From positions 67,680,251 to 67,744,250 of the forward strand of contig CM051463.1 in NCBI GenBank assembly GCA_028095005.1: DNA of 64,000 nt, given 5' to 3'. The DNA comes from Rhynchospora pubera. Its lineage: Eukaryota > Streptophyta > Magnoliopsida > Poales > Cyperaceae. The position numbers were made by a program, and so were the translations under genes. Shown here piece by piece: positions 23,321 through 34,663 of the stretch. The notes below the pieces were generated by a model, which ran no database searches, was not told the DNA's origin, and saw only the letters and a program-made list of their open reading frames with translations. The stretch's first letter is position 1; each line of letters starts with the position of its first letter.

Positions 23321-23356
<36 letters not shown>

Positions 23357-24748
23357 CGCTCTCTCTCTATCTCTAGCCTCCCGTCTCCTCCTCTCTCTCT
23401 GTCTCTTTCTCTCTCTCTCTCTCGTGAGAAGAATCTAGGGTTTCGGCTCTCTTCCGAGAGCGACCATCAATCGAGCTGCCATTGATCGATTGGTGGATCC
23501 GAGATTGTCTCCTTGGGGCTCTCCTTTGAGCCCTGGATTGATTGATTGATTCATTCTATATTTCTGTTCTACCACTGCTAGGTTTTCCATGCTGCTCCGT
23601 TGATACGACTTCTTCTCTAGGTATCATTTCTTTGTTTCTCTTTTCCTGGATCTGTTTTATTCTTTAGGAATTACAGCTTAAATGTAGGTTGTTGGTTTTG
23701 CTTTTCTTTGTAAGTTTCTTGTATACATAACCTTGTTGGTGAATAGGTCGGCTGTTTTGCTTAGAAAAACTTGTTAAATTTGGTGTATGGTGTTGATTTG
23801 GATTAGCAAGCTTATTGCAAAACCAATTTATTTACCTTGTGAAAACTAACTGTGGTGTTAATATTTTTTTATGGGTATTCATGGGTTGATTTGGTGACCC
23901 ACTCGATGGACTGATTTACAAACAATTTTAATCTTCATTGCATGTCCAATGGGGACCCAATTAGAGCATCCCTTGATCCCAAATCTATGATATGCTGGGT
24001 TAACAAAATTTGTAATCAGGGTTTCTTATTTTAAATTCACCGTGGAATTGTTGTTGGGTATCTCTGGTATTAAAGGATTTGTCCTGTTTCTTTCCAAATG
24101 GAGACCATTTTATTGTTCGAGTTTTTTTGGCTCATTGTTGCCGCGTGGCTCAATGTTTGAGGGATGTTGTTGGTTTGATTCAGATTGTCATATGATTGGT
24201 CGTATGATCGAGGAATGGTGGTGCATCATTTATCATTTAATGTTTCCTGTCGACTTGTCGGGATAGGGTTTTAGAGGTAGAAGTACCAAAATACTTCATT
24301 GCCGTTAGCAATTAATTTTGCATTCCAATTCCATTTTTTTTTGTCATAATGGTTACTATAATGTGTTTTTATTTTAAGTGAGTGAAACCTTTAGCAATTT
24401 TGTGGCTCGAAATGCTATATATATATATATTTTTAACTCAATACCTCTTTTTTACTGCAATTGAATACTTTAAAAGTATTTTTACACCTACATTTCTGCG
24501 AGCTTTTACCATTTTGAACTGTAAATTTCCTTTGTATTGTAGCCAATTAAGGAAACTGTAGACAATATTATTATCTGAGGACTAACAAATTCTTCCTTGT
24601 GTTTTTCCTTTGCATATAGCAGTGACATTTTAACCTCAAAAATTAAAATTCAAGGAGTGGCTCTCAGCCTTGTGGCGGGAGAACTGTGCGGGCCACTGTG
24701 TGGTATCGATGCTAGAGGGGAGCATGCGTGGGACCCGTTTATCGGCTG
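23161..24748 (+). promoter_or_regulatory. Promoter, CT-rich 5' UTR exon and 5' UTR intron of the seven-pass protein gene
   Basis: A CT-repeat tract at about 23279-23430 precedes the word AGGGTTT. The leader exon ends at about 23620 (donor gtatca). A 1-kb intron ends near 24622, and the second exon carries the start codon at 24749. Two ATGs out of frame with the main frame (24709 and 24724, both in the frame that stays open to about 24912) precede the start, so a uORF would overlap the coding start. Confidence 0.55.
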
Positions 24749-25948
24749 ATGCCCGACCTCACAACCAACACCTCTGCCGCCGATGCGTTCAGTTGGGCAT
24801 CTCTTTCTTTCTTCTTTCTCTTCTTCCTCCTCTGTATAGTCGCCCTCTTCAAATGCCTTCACCTCCATTTCAAGATAAAACAGCTCAGATCCTCCCATCT
24901 CTCCTATTTTAACGGACCCTGGATCACCCGCATTTTACTAACCCTAATTTCAGTCCTTTTATCTATTGGGGAGGTGCTCAGAACAAGCCTGGTGAAAAGG
25001 AAACTCTTCACTGACTTAGCTGCACAGGAAAATGTTTGCAAAGGGTATCTAGTATTTAATCTGGGGTTTGCTGAGCCATGCATTCTATTTGGATTTGTAT
25101 TTCTTCTGCGTGCCTCGTTACAAAATCACGACTCGGGGACCCTTAGTCGAAGATGGAATTTAAAGACCATACATTACATGTTATTTCTCTGTATACCTGC
25201 TTTGATTGCTCAATCAGCGGTGGTTTTTTGGGTGCCGAAGTTAACTGAGCACGGCGGCAAGGAAAAACTGCCAAAGTCTTTTACAAGGAGCTCTCTATCA
25301 GTTGGTGAAGCAGGAACCAAAGAATACCTGTGCATGTACCCATTGCTTGTTACTATTTCACTAGCAGTAATCGAATTGATATTGATATGCTACTTGGGTT
25401 GGAAAGGGTGCATTGTGTTTAAGGAAGCAGTAAACAAGCGGTTGAAAAATCGAGTGGCATGTATCGGCTTCTGGGTTCCGTGCCTCTCACTGGTACGGCT
25501 TCTTCTTCTGGGACTTTCAGTCATGCCCCACCCAGGAAGCTTCTTGGTCCAGTTAATGACCTTCTCTGCCTTTCTAACAAGCCTGTTCGGCATGTCCATT
25601 GGGATTTTGATCTTGGTCTTTTACCCGGTAAATGATGCTCTAGTTCTAGAACAGGAATTGGTTCAAAATGGTAGAACAATTACTGTCGAGCTGCCTTATG
25701 ACGACTATTATTCTGATGGAGCGTCTCTTATTGGGAATCGAAGTTACCTGGATTTGGAGAGAAACTCTGAGACGAGTACAAAGCAGGGCTCTATATCATT
25801 TCGCACAATGGTTGGGTCAGAGGGGCCTTCGGAGGACCCGCCTGGTTACTTCCGAGGTGGCCTCATTCATGGTGGGTCGCCATCCAATTCATCACCCTCA
25901 TCTGTTTCACGGCCGATGCTACCACTCAGAGAAGTACCAAGGTATTGA
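24749..25948 (+). CDS. Plant seven-pass integral membrane protein, function unknown
   Basis: A single-exon coding region of 399 residues. The first in-frame ATG is at 24749; a longer open frame from 24728 begins with GTG and has a stop just upstream at 24713. Hydrophobic spans lie at about 17-37, 59-76, 101-121, 141-162, 197-217, 236-256 and 266-292, which suggests seven transmembrane helices. The hydrophilic Ser/Gly/Pro-rich tail (about 295-399) ends LREVPRY. There is no cleavable signal peptide distinct from the first span. The layout recalls plant 7TM proteins once listed as candidate GPCR-like proteins, but I cannot name the family with certainty and assign no activity. Confidence 0.8.
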   Translation: MPDLTTNTSAADAFSWASLSFFFLFFLLCIVALFKCLHLHFKIKQLRSSHLSYFNGPWITRILLTLISVLLSIGEVLRTSLVKRKLFTDLAAQENVCKGYLVFNLGFAEPCILFGFVFLLRASLQNHDSGTLSRRWNLKTIHYMLFLCIPALIAQSAVVFWVPKLTEHGGKEKLPKSFTRSSLSVGEAGTKEYLCMYPLLVTISLAVIELILICYLGWKGCIVFKEAVNKRLKNRVACIGFWVPCLSLVRLLLLGLSVMPHPGSFLVQLMTFSAFLTSLFGMSIGILILVFYPVNDALVLEQELVQNGRTITVELPYDDYYSDGASLIGNRSYLDLERNSETSTKQGSISFRTMVGSEGPSEDPPGYFRGGLIHGGSPSNSSPSSVSRPMLPLREVPRY

Positions 25949-26413
25949 AGTTGGAGATGGTCATGATGAAGAAAAAGTCAAAATGGAAATCTAGAAGTAT
26001 TTTATTTATGCTTTTTGTTTTTCTTTTAATTTTTACTTTTTTTGGAGCAAATTAAGTAATGTTAACAGTTTTGTGGTAACGAGAAAGGTTTTGCTGTAAA
26101 GTTTTTTCTTTTAACAATCAGTAGCTCTAGCAATGAATCATGAGTAGAATACATTTGTTAGTTTATTCATCTTGCACTTTTTGTTTAAGATTTTTGGGCG
26201 CATGGTAGGCTCATCTAGATAGCTTTGTAGCCTTTGTTTGATAACAAAGAAGAATCGTGCTATTTTTTTTTTAATTCGTAAGGGGTAATTTGTTTTATGC
26301 TGGGTAGTGGGTAGTAACAATACCGACGGTATTTCACTTTGTACGGTGTCAAATAATAACAACATGATATTAGCTGTATGCACTGACTTGGTAGGCGTGC
26401 TTCTCAGCTCATA
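25949..26413 (+). other. 3' UTR region of the seven-pass protein gene
   Basis: T-rich sequence without coding capacity follows the stop codon. The exact polyadenylation site is not determined. Confidence 0.4.
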
Positions 26414-26602
26414 GGCTCCGTTTGGATGGCTTCTTTTCGGAATAAGGAATAATGAATAACCACTTTTTATCAATAAATTTATTTCTAACCATCCAAACTC
26501 TTCACAAAAGTTACACACTTCCCAATAAATTTATCCCTTTTCAATAAATTTCTTCCCTTCTTCCTTCTTTCTACCTTATTCTCAACGTATCCAAACGGAG
26601 CC
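26414..26602. mobile_element. Tourist-like MITE copy with ATA target duplication
   Basis: The ends GGCTCCGTTTGGATGG and ATCCAAACGGAGCC are inverted repeats. ATA flanks both sides (26411-26413 and 26603-26605). The family core is present in reverse orientation. It lies about 470 bp downstream of the seven-pass protein gene. Confidence 0.85.
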
Positions 26603-26605
26603 ATA

Positions 26606-27732
26606 AGGATGTAGCTTTTTAGGAGTGTATCATTAGGCGATAGCTAGCTAACGATCGGATGGATAAATGCATTGTCTTTCTTTATCGTTATTATCGGTAA
26701 TACATGTTTCAGTAGGACGTATGCTTATTCGTGCTTTGTTCAAAATGCTAAGATCATAAATAATTATCGAATAAAATAACATATAATCTAATCTAGTTTT
26801 AATAAAGAAAAAATTACTTTAAATGCATCCTGACCTGTACATAAATTATAATACGCAAAAAGTTATACACTAGTCGGTCTTACTAATTAATAAAATTATA
26901 GAAAATAATTTATTTATGTAATTAAATGAATTATTAAAAAATCACATATGATTTTATATTTGTTTATCATCTCTAAAGAAAATATTCTTATCTATATTGA
27001 CCTATCTAATACAGTACAAATTGAATATAATATAATAGAATAAACGGTTTTTATCAATGGCGCTAACGTTTCTTATCGGTCTACGTCTCTAGCGAGAAAA
27101 AATTCAAAAAACAGAAAATATTTGTCAGGTCACCAACTCACCGTACCTTTGCTTGGGAAGTGTAGTAGTTTATAATGAACGAATAGGAAGCCTAAATAAA
27201 AAAAAATGATAAGTATAGATTTCTGGTGGATGACATAATGAACAAAGGATAAGATTATATAAAAATTGGGATTAGGATATGATCCAGATGAAAAGTCTGA
27301 AAGAACATTTGTAAAACAGTATAGGATTTCATAGCTACCTTAAAAAGTTTGAAAGAATGAACAATTAGCTTATTTCAAAGCTTTTCACCAAAATAACATT
27401 TTTAATTCCTTACGTACATGAACAGCACATTTGGATCCGCTAATATCTACATACTATAATAAGGATATTCGAGAAGAAATGGACATCTCCTGTCATTACA
27501 GAATGGAGAAGATCACGCAAGTTGAAGAAGGCTATCCAAAGGAATTGGCTGGCTAATGGCTGGATTCTAGGGTCTCCATCTGGTGATATCTTCTTTCAAT
27601 GACTTAGGTTGGCTGCTAGTTTATGACAGCTATCATACATACTCCATTCACCTACAGATATTTTTATAGGGATTTTCCTTTGCATTTTCCAAATTTGGAT
27701 TCGTGAGACTAAAGACTTTCCATAGAATTATA
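26606..27732. other. Intergenic, no gene seen
   Basis: AT-rich sequence with no supported gene, RNA or repeat. Confidence 0.5.
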
Positions 27733-27740
27733 GAATAGAC

Positions 27741-28352
27741 TAGAGCTGTATATGAGCTGAGTTCGAGCGAGTCGGGGACAATTAAAACTCAACTCAGCTG
27801 TAACTCGAGTTGAGTTGAACTGAGTTAGAAATACTTTCGAGTTTTGTAAGCTAGCTCAAACTCGAGCTAGCTCGTGGGCTCACGAGCTAGCTTGAAATAA
27901 ACATATATCCTTTAAATTTTTATTTATTTAATTCATATGTTATTTTTATTAAATTTTTTTGACATATACAATATTGTAAACAATAAAATTGTTGTCTTTT
28001 ATATTCTTTTTATTGATTTGAAACAAAATATGTCTTGAAACTCAATCTATCATATGTAATATTATCAAAAATATAAATATAGAAGAAGAAAATTATTTTT
28101 ATTAATTTATAAATTTTTAGTACTCATAAATTATGTTAATAATATATATTTGAAATATAAATTTATTATGTCACGAGTCAGCTTCCGAGTTGCGAGCTGA
28201 GTTGACTTCAACTCAAACTCGACTCGTTAGCCAACCGAGTTAGTTCAGCTCGAGTTCTTCCAACTCGAGTTCCGTTGGCTTGAGTTGCAATCGAGCTTTT
28301 CTGAGTCGAGTTTGAGTTAGCTCATGACTTACGAGTTTTTTGCTCACCCCTA
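27741..28352. mobile_element. Non-autonomous hAT element
   Basis: A 612-bp element with termini TAGAGCTG and CACCCCTA (complement TAGGGGTG). A perfect 8-bp target duplication GAATAGAC flanks it (27733-27740 and 28353-28360). Both ends are rich in CTCGAG/GAGCTC-type words in inverted arrangement; the centre is AT-rich. There is no transposase. Confidence 0.85.
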
Positions 28353-30091
28353 GAATAGACTTGTCACAGTTGACGATTGCCATGCAAATGATGCAACATT
28401 TTTCTTATTCTCACAATTTATTTTCTATAAATAAATTCAGACTTGATGTCCTAAACTAATTTACTCAACATGTTCAAAAAATTAATGAAGCAACCTGCGT
28501 CATTAAAAAAAAAAGTAACATGACTTTTCATGTGTTTTTAATTTGTTGCAAGTTCATTAAAAATTTGGAAGAAGGATTTAAATCACAGAATTATACTTCC
28601 AATTGCTTTATCAAGCACATTTGATCAATTCAATTGTCTTGTTGAAGATGTAAACAGTCATGACTTGTGGAAACTTTTGTGGCTTTGCTGTATATGTTGG
28701 AGAAAATATTATGCTTCTGCAAACAGCAAACTGTGATGTTGACAAAAGTTTAACATGGTCCGACATTTGGAAGATATAAACGTTTGTGATCAATTTCACA
28801 GTTTTATAAAAATATTGTCAATCGAACATAAGGAAAAGCAACACTAAAACTTAAGGAAAAAGGAGTAGAAATACGTTGTTTGTTTGATGTCGATAGGAGC
28901 ATATACAGCCAGCGCCTCAACAATTAACAGAAAAACAAATCAAAGCATGAGACTTTTCTATTAGTTGGAAGCAAATGTAATGGACAAGATGCGTTGTATG
29001 GAAGTTATCATGCAATATGTAAATAACAAAGAATGAAACTTTCTTATATGCGTTTCAGTTAGTTTGCTTTTTTTTAAAAAAATAATAATCGTATTGAATA
29101 ATGAATTTAAATGATTGATTTCAATTTCACTAAATTAAGTGGTTACAGTTCAAATATAATTTTTATTAAAATTTGTTTTCTATCAGATTTGCAGAAATGA
29201 ATAATATATTAATATATTAATTAATTTTGAAATTCGTCAACCTCATACAAAAAATAATAAAAATGAAAGAGAAATACTTGACTATCACATGAGTCAAGCT
29301 TATTTGTTTGTCAATTTCCATTTTTTAAGACCAATTCGACAAATTTTTTTTAAAATTGAGCAAACAAATTTTTCGATGAGCTGAAGCCTGAAGCTTATAG
29401 AGAGTAAAATAAAATGAAATAAATAAATGTCATGTTTCTAATTCTTCTCGGTCTCAGACTCTCAGTCGCAGCAACTTAAATATCCCTTGTGCTGAATTCT
29501 GACACAAAATGGCTCATGCCAGCAATACATGTCAGAGCACAAATGCACAACATAAATGTCTTGTACCCACAGCTATAAATTAGCACAAATGCACAAATAC
29601 AAACATGCGAGATGGTGTCGTGGCTTGTGGACCGAGAACTATTGTTCTGACAAGTGGAAATCAATATGAGAAATAATTGTTTACAATAGAGTTAGCCTTT
29701 TAGAAATGAAAAATATTATATTTTGAATTGGATGTTAAGAGTTTGGATGACCCAGTTATGTTATCTTTCAATGTCAGATTTGCATGTTAGGAGTTGTTGA
29801 GATAAAATTTTATCCCACAAAGGAATAGAATTTGCAGAGAGATTTGGATCCTACGTTGTGAATTTTTTTCCCCTTTAAAATGGCTTTTTTTTTTGATGAT
29901 TTTTAAAATGATTTTTTTTTTAAATGGCTTTCGTCAACTCCTTTGTATACTATCATGAATATCATGTAAAACATTAGTGGTTTATTGTTTGCTTCTAGTT
30001 ACTGCTGTGGACCTGTGGTATGGCCTATGGCCTTCTAGTGTTTCTTTAAAATTGAATCTAATCCAATTGAATGGATCCAGTGAGAACTAAG
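28353..30091. other. Intergenic, no gene seen
   Basis: AT-rich DNA with short frames only (28611-28799, 29476-29664), none with a recognisable domain. Confidence 0.5.
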
Positions 30092-30100
30092 CAAGCTCGG

Positions 30101-31483
30101 CCGAAAAATTAAAAAAATAATATTAAATTAATATTATATATTAAAAATAATATCAATATAATAATAATTTTTTAAATAGTATCATAAGATCGGAATCTGA
30201 GATTCCGACCGCAATTACGGAATTCCGGATACCGATTTGAGCTAAGATCGGAATCCTGGATACCGATCTTAGCTAAGATCGGATCCCGAATTCCGATCTT
30301 AGCTAATTACTTATTTAAATATTATTTTTAATATTTAAAGCTAAGATCGGAATCCCGGATACCGATCTTAGCTTTAAATATTAGAAATAATATTTAATTA
30401 ATTTATTTAATTAAATATAATTTAATTAATTTATTTAATTAAATATAAATTTAATTAATTTATTTAATACATATAAAAATCATTTTGTGGCTATTACAAT
30501 TTAGTTCGAGACAAATTAGAGACGCATTTGAATCATCTTTCAACTTTCGAGTCATTGTGAGAGGAATAGATGACGTGCATGCCTATGGAGGACATCGAAA
30601 CTTCATGAAATAAAAGATATTTGAGTAAGGACATGAAAAAAAGTGAGACAAAGAGGAATAAATAATGATAAACGGGTGGGTTGGACTATACACGGGTTTA
30701 CTAGTACAAAATCCGCAACCCAACCCCAAGTATCGGGTTTGTCAAACTTAGAACCGTACCCAACCCAACATCATGCTAACCCGGTAAAAAACGGTTCGGG
30801 TCGGGTAGCTTGAACGGATTCTCAATTGTTTTGTACACCCCTACATGCGTGAGAAGGGCCGAAGATAGAAATGCAGTAAAGAGAGATGTCGGTATTTCCT
30901 TACCGGGCGTGAAATCTCTATTGGAGAAAGAATACCCGAATGTGGTCTCCACTTATAACAAGATTTGGCATGGGCGAGAGAGAGAGCAATCGAACATTTT
31001 TTCGGATCGTGGGAAGATTCGTACAACAAACTCCCGAGTCTTTTATTGGCTATACAGATGACGACACCCGAGACGCAGATCAAATGGTTGTTTAAAATTT
31101 TATAATTTTAATGTAAATTCATTAAAAATAAAAAAAATTATAACTTAATTATTCATTTTTTAATTAAATAAAATAATTATTTATATTTTAATTAAATTTA
31201 TATTTAATTAAATAAATTAATTAAATTTATATTTAATTAAATAAATAAATTAAATATTATTTCTAATATTTAAAGCTAAGATCGGAATCCGGGATTCCGA
31301 TCTTAGCTTTAAATATTAAAAATAATATTTAAATGAGTAGTTAGCTAAAATCGGTATCCGGAATTCCGTAATTGCGATCGGAATCCCAGATTCCGATCTT
31401 GTGATACTATTTAAAAAATATTATTATATTGATATTATTTTTAATATATTATATTAATTTAATATTATTTTTAAATTTTTCGG
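30101..31483. mobile_element. Mutator-like element with about 380-bp terminal inverted repeats
   Basis: A 1383-bp element. A perfect 9-bp target duplication CAAGCTCGG flanks it (30092-30100 and 31484-31492). Termini CCGAAAAATT/AATTTTTCGG continue as inverted repeats to about 30480 on the left and from about 31100 on the right. The repeats contain several copies of the palindromic word GATCGGAATCC...GGATTCCGATC. The core between them carries a transposase remnant (about 30870-31093) and a GGTTCGGGTCGGGT-rich segment. Confidence 0.85.
30870..31093 (+). pseudogene. Mutator-like transposase fragment, frameshifted
   Basis: The first part reads in one frame to about 30985 (SLPGVKSLLEKEYPNV, then YNKIWHGRERE). 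From 30989 the next frame continues as FFGSWEDSYNKLPSLLLAIQ and then MTTPETQIKWLF, a pattern typical of the central part of plant Mutator-like transposases. The break is at an AG repeat near 30978-30986, consistent with a 2-base slip. Only about 75 residues remain, so this is a captured or deleted remnant. Confidence 0.75.
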
Positions 31484-31617
31484 CAAGCTCGGAAAATTGT
31501 TCTCTTTATGGGCTGTATCTATTATTGGGCTGGATATCAAGGGCCTTCTCTGATGTGCATCTAGGCCCCATAAAAGAGAGGCTTATGTTCAGGCAGTTCA
31601 GTCGATAAGACTATAAG

Positions 31618-31725
31618 GGGCCGTTTGGATGTTGTAGGAATTTGAGAAATTTGCAATTCTAAATATAAATTTATTAGGAAGTGTGTAATTTTATAAAGAG
31701 AATTGCTAATTGTTTTTCCTAGAAA
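31618..31725. mobile_element. Tourist-like MITE, right-truncated copy
   Basis: The left end GGGGCCGTTTGGATG is followed by AGGAAGTGTGTAATTTTATA, matching the family core. The right terminal repeat is missing. It lies just outside the Mutator-like element. Confidence 0.55.
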
Positions 31726-31870
31726 ATTTCTCCGGATTTGTTCGTCAATTTTGATTTTGATGCAATTTTACATCTCCATTGATAATTACAAACTCTCGAT
31801 GGAATTTGAATATGTATATAGGTAATAATCAGTACAGAATTGTGTTCATGTTTCTCATGTAAGTATGTAA

Positions 31871-32178
31871 GGCCCCGTTTGGATCGTATGGGAATAGGAA
31901 GAATAGCTTCTTCCTGGTTCCGTTTGGATGGGTGTAAGAATGGAATAGTTTCTTCCTATTCCCAAATTTATTATATAAACAATCCAAACTCTTCACAAAG
32001 TTACACACTTCCCAATACTTCTTTCCTTATTCCTCTTATTCTCACACCATCCAAACGGAACCCCTAAGCGTAAATTTATTATAAACAATTTAAATTTTTC
32101 ACAAAGTTACACACTTCCTAATACTTTCCGCCTAAAAATAGACTATTCCTCTTATTCCTAGACAATCCAAACGGAACC
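31871..32178. mobile_element. Tourist-like MITE carrying a second copy of its own family
   Basis: The ends GGCCCCGTTTGGATCG and ATCCAAACGGAACC are inverted repeats, flanked by a TAA target duplication (31868-31870 and 32179-32181). A second family member (31916-32062) is inserted near the left end. Confidence 0.85.
31916..32062. mobile_element. Inner nested Tourist-like MITE
   Basis: A 147-bp copy with ends GGTTCCGTTTGGATGG and CCATCCAAACGGAACC. It is flanked by a CCT duplication (31913-31915 and 32063-32065) and is complete, unlike several other copies in the window. Confidence 0.85.
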
Positions 32179-32181
32179 TAA

Positions 32182-34663
32182 CTAAATTAATTGAACGAGC
32201 ACGGACCAAATCTTTACTTATAACTACAGATTTTCCGAACTCGGAACTAAATTACAAACTTAGCATCACTATTTTGACGAGTGTGGAATCAGATTGAAAT
32301 GCAAGTTTTACGACCTGACAACCTAAACAGTGACATGGCCATATACTTAGTTTATATATATATATATATATTGAAAAAAGGTGTTACAACTTCCTAAAAA
32401 TAATTAAAAATTCTACTGGTACCACTATACCAGTTCAAAAGAAATGAAACAAAATCACAACTACCTAAAAATCAATAAAAAAAAAAACCACTGGTACCAT
32501 GGTACCACTATATCAGCTCATAGTAATAAACTCAAAATCCCACTTACACCCATACAATTCACAATAATCTATAAATCTGCAGGCCCAACAAAAATGAATG
32601 GTTTGTATTTTTTTCACCCTCAAACATATGACATGCTTGTAACAATATATTTGTACAAAAAAAATTAACAAACACCCGCTGCTATCCTAATTGCACTTCT
32701 CCCCTATCAACTTCTCAACTCATCTCATTTCCAATCGAATCTTTAAGAAGCCATCTTCTCATTCATTCTATTGGTTATAATCTTTTTAATTCTGTTGAGA
32801 CAGGCCACCTGAGGTTGTAGATTCTTTCTAGGTCTCCTTTTACCACCAATCAGTAACTGTAATGCCAGTTTTTGAGATTCAGTGATTTCAATGTTTCTTA
32901 GTGTGTCTTGAAGATTGAAGCTTTCAGGTGGTATCACTACACCAAAAGAATCATTTTCAGACACGTCCTCCTCTTGAAACTTTGTACCAAATATCTCCCC
33001 TTCTATGAACGTAGGCTCAACACTTGTTGTAATCTCACTAGTATCAACACTTATTGTAATCTCACTAGTATTAGTAGTCTTACTAATGACTTTTTTATCT
33101 AACTTAATTTCATGTGTTCCCATACTCCATCTGAATTTCAACATCAGTTATTTGCATCACATCTACTCCATAACTTTGTCCTCAGTGCCTCTAAATCCAG
33201 TTGAACTACCTGCATCTTTAATGTTTTCATGGCGAATTTCAGGTAGGTGGGTTTGTTCACAATTCTCATCAATCACTATATCAATATGTACACCATCCTT
33301 AGAAATTCTGACTACCCAATCATAGTTTATATATTTTTAAAAGTTTAAAATTAAAATAACTATAAAACCGCCATATTTTTTCCTTTTTTTGTGTCAAATT
33401 ATGATACTTTTTGGTTTCGATCGTGGGACAAAAAAAGTTTGAACGAAAACCAGTCTCCTCCGGAATTTTTTTCAAAAAATAAAAAGAAAAGTAAAAAAAA
33501 TGAAAATTGAGAGTCAAATTTGACTTTTCAATTACTCAGCGGTCAATCTAACTCTACAGATTCTTCTATATTTAAGGTCGTCGGTTGGTGTGGTTGTTTG
33601 TTTTTTATATTGCGACTAGCTTTTCTTTAATAGCCTCTTCATAATTCACAACACAAGTTGAACTTCTAAATAAATTAATATTGACCGATACTTATTATAC
33701 TGCCAAATAAATTAACATTCGGTGTATATATAATAATGAGATAAATTTTGTTGTGGACTAAATTAGTTAATCGTACTTTCTAGATTTTTATTTAAATTTC
33801 TGAACAGAAATAAAAATCAGAATTTAAATCTGATTATAGTTTATGTCCACAATACAATTATTAAGTATTTTATAATGAATATAATTTTATTCGGATCCAT
33901 TTATTAGAAAAAAAAAATAGGATTCGGGTTCAGACCGTGATGCTAACAAAAGGTGCTTTTTAGGAAAATCATTTCCCGTGCAAATAAAACGTTTGGTTTC
34001 GATCAAAAGACGTCCGCCAGCCACGCTCCTTGACACGTGGCACCTCACCAACCAACCATTCTTCACACAGTTCCTTCGCATGTTCTAGAACAATTCTTTT
34101 CTTCCGAAACTACCCAAATATCTCGCGCGGGCTTCGGAACGAGGTCTACGCTTTCTCCTCCACTTTTTGGGGTATTTTAGTACTTTTGAGCAAAATCGGT
34201 GCATGTTCATTCCCGAATCTTCCGATCAAGGTCCCTCAAAAATGTCGAGGAAAGTATAGATAGACCAGGCCTATGGACCACAGAACCTACATTCTCGTCA
34301 GAAGATCTGTAATTAAATTTCTCGACCATTTTTATCATTTTTTTCCAGAAGAAAGAAACATAATAATAAAAATTGTGATCCCGGTCTATACGGCCAAAAG
34401 AACACGATGCTTAATTCAGCCGCCTAGATGCAAGCTAGTAGTGGGACCCAACAAACATAAACTAAAAACATCAAAATCATATAGACCGGGTCTTTGCACT
34501 AAATATTCAGAGCTCGTTCGTTCGTTCGCTTTTATTGAAGAGAAAGGCAATTAGGCATTCGCCGCTTTCGAGAATCGAGAGAGAGAGAGAGAGTACTAGA
34601 AGGAAAGGAAGCGATCCAAACAAAGCTTGACGCCAATTTAACATTAGATCTGAGATCTCGTCA
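32182..34663. other. Intergenic DNA and cytochrome c promoter
   Basis: Includes a TA microsatellite near 32352-32372 and an orphan frame at 32743-33144. The last 200 bp form the putative 5' leader of the cytochrome c gene, with a TTCG-repeat and a GA tract (about 34515-34595). No certain TATA box was found. Confidence 0.45.
32743..33144 (-). CDS. Orphan open frame of 133 codons, unrecognised
   Basis: The predicted protein is mostly Thr/Ser/Glu-rich in its first half, with a basic end (GGKRRPRKN, then RIKKIITNRMNEK). I do not recognise a domain. There is no exon partner, promoter or polyadenylation context that I can support, and the surroundings are repeat-like. It could be a gene fragment, a decayed transposon frame, or chance. 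Confidence 0.2.
   Translation of the reverse strand: MLKFRWSMGTHEIKLDKKVISKTTNTSEITISVDTSEITTSVEPTFIEGEIFGTKFQEEDVSENDSFGVVIPPESFNLQDTLRNIEITESQKLALQLLIGGKRRPRKNLQPQVACLNRIKKIITNRMNEKMAS

Noticed and set aside
23199..23438. Ser/Leu-rich frame in the CT tract
   Set aside because: The CT microsatellite in a 5' UTR produces open frames by composition alone.
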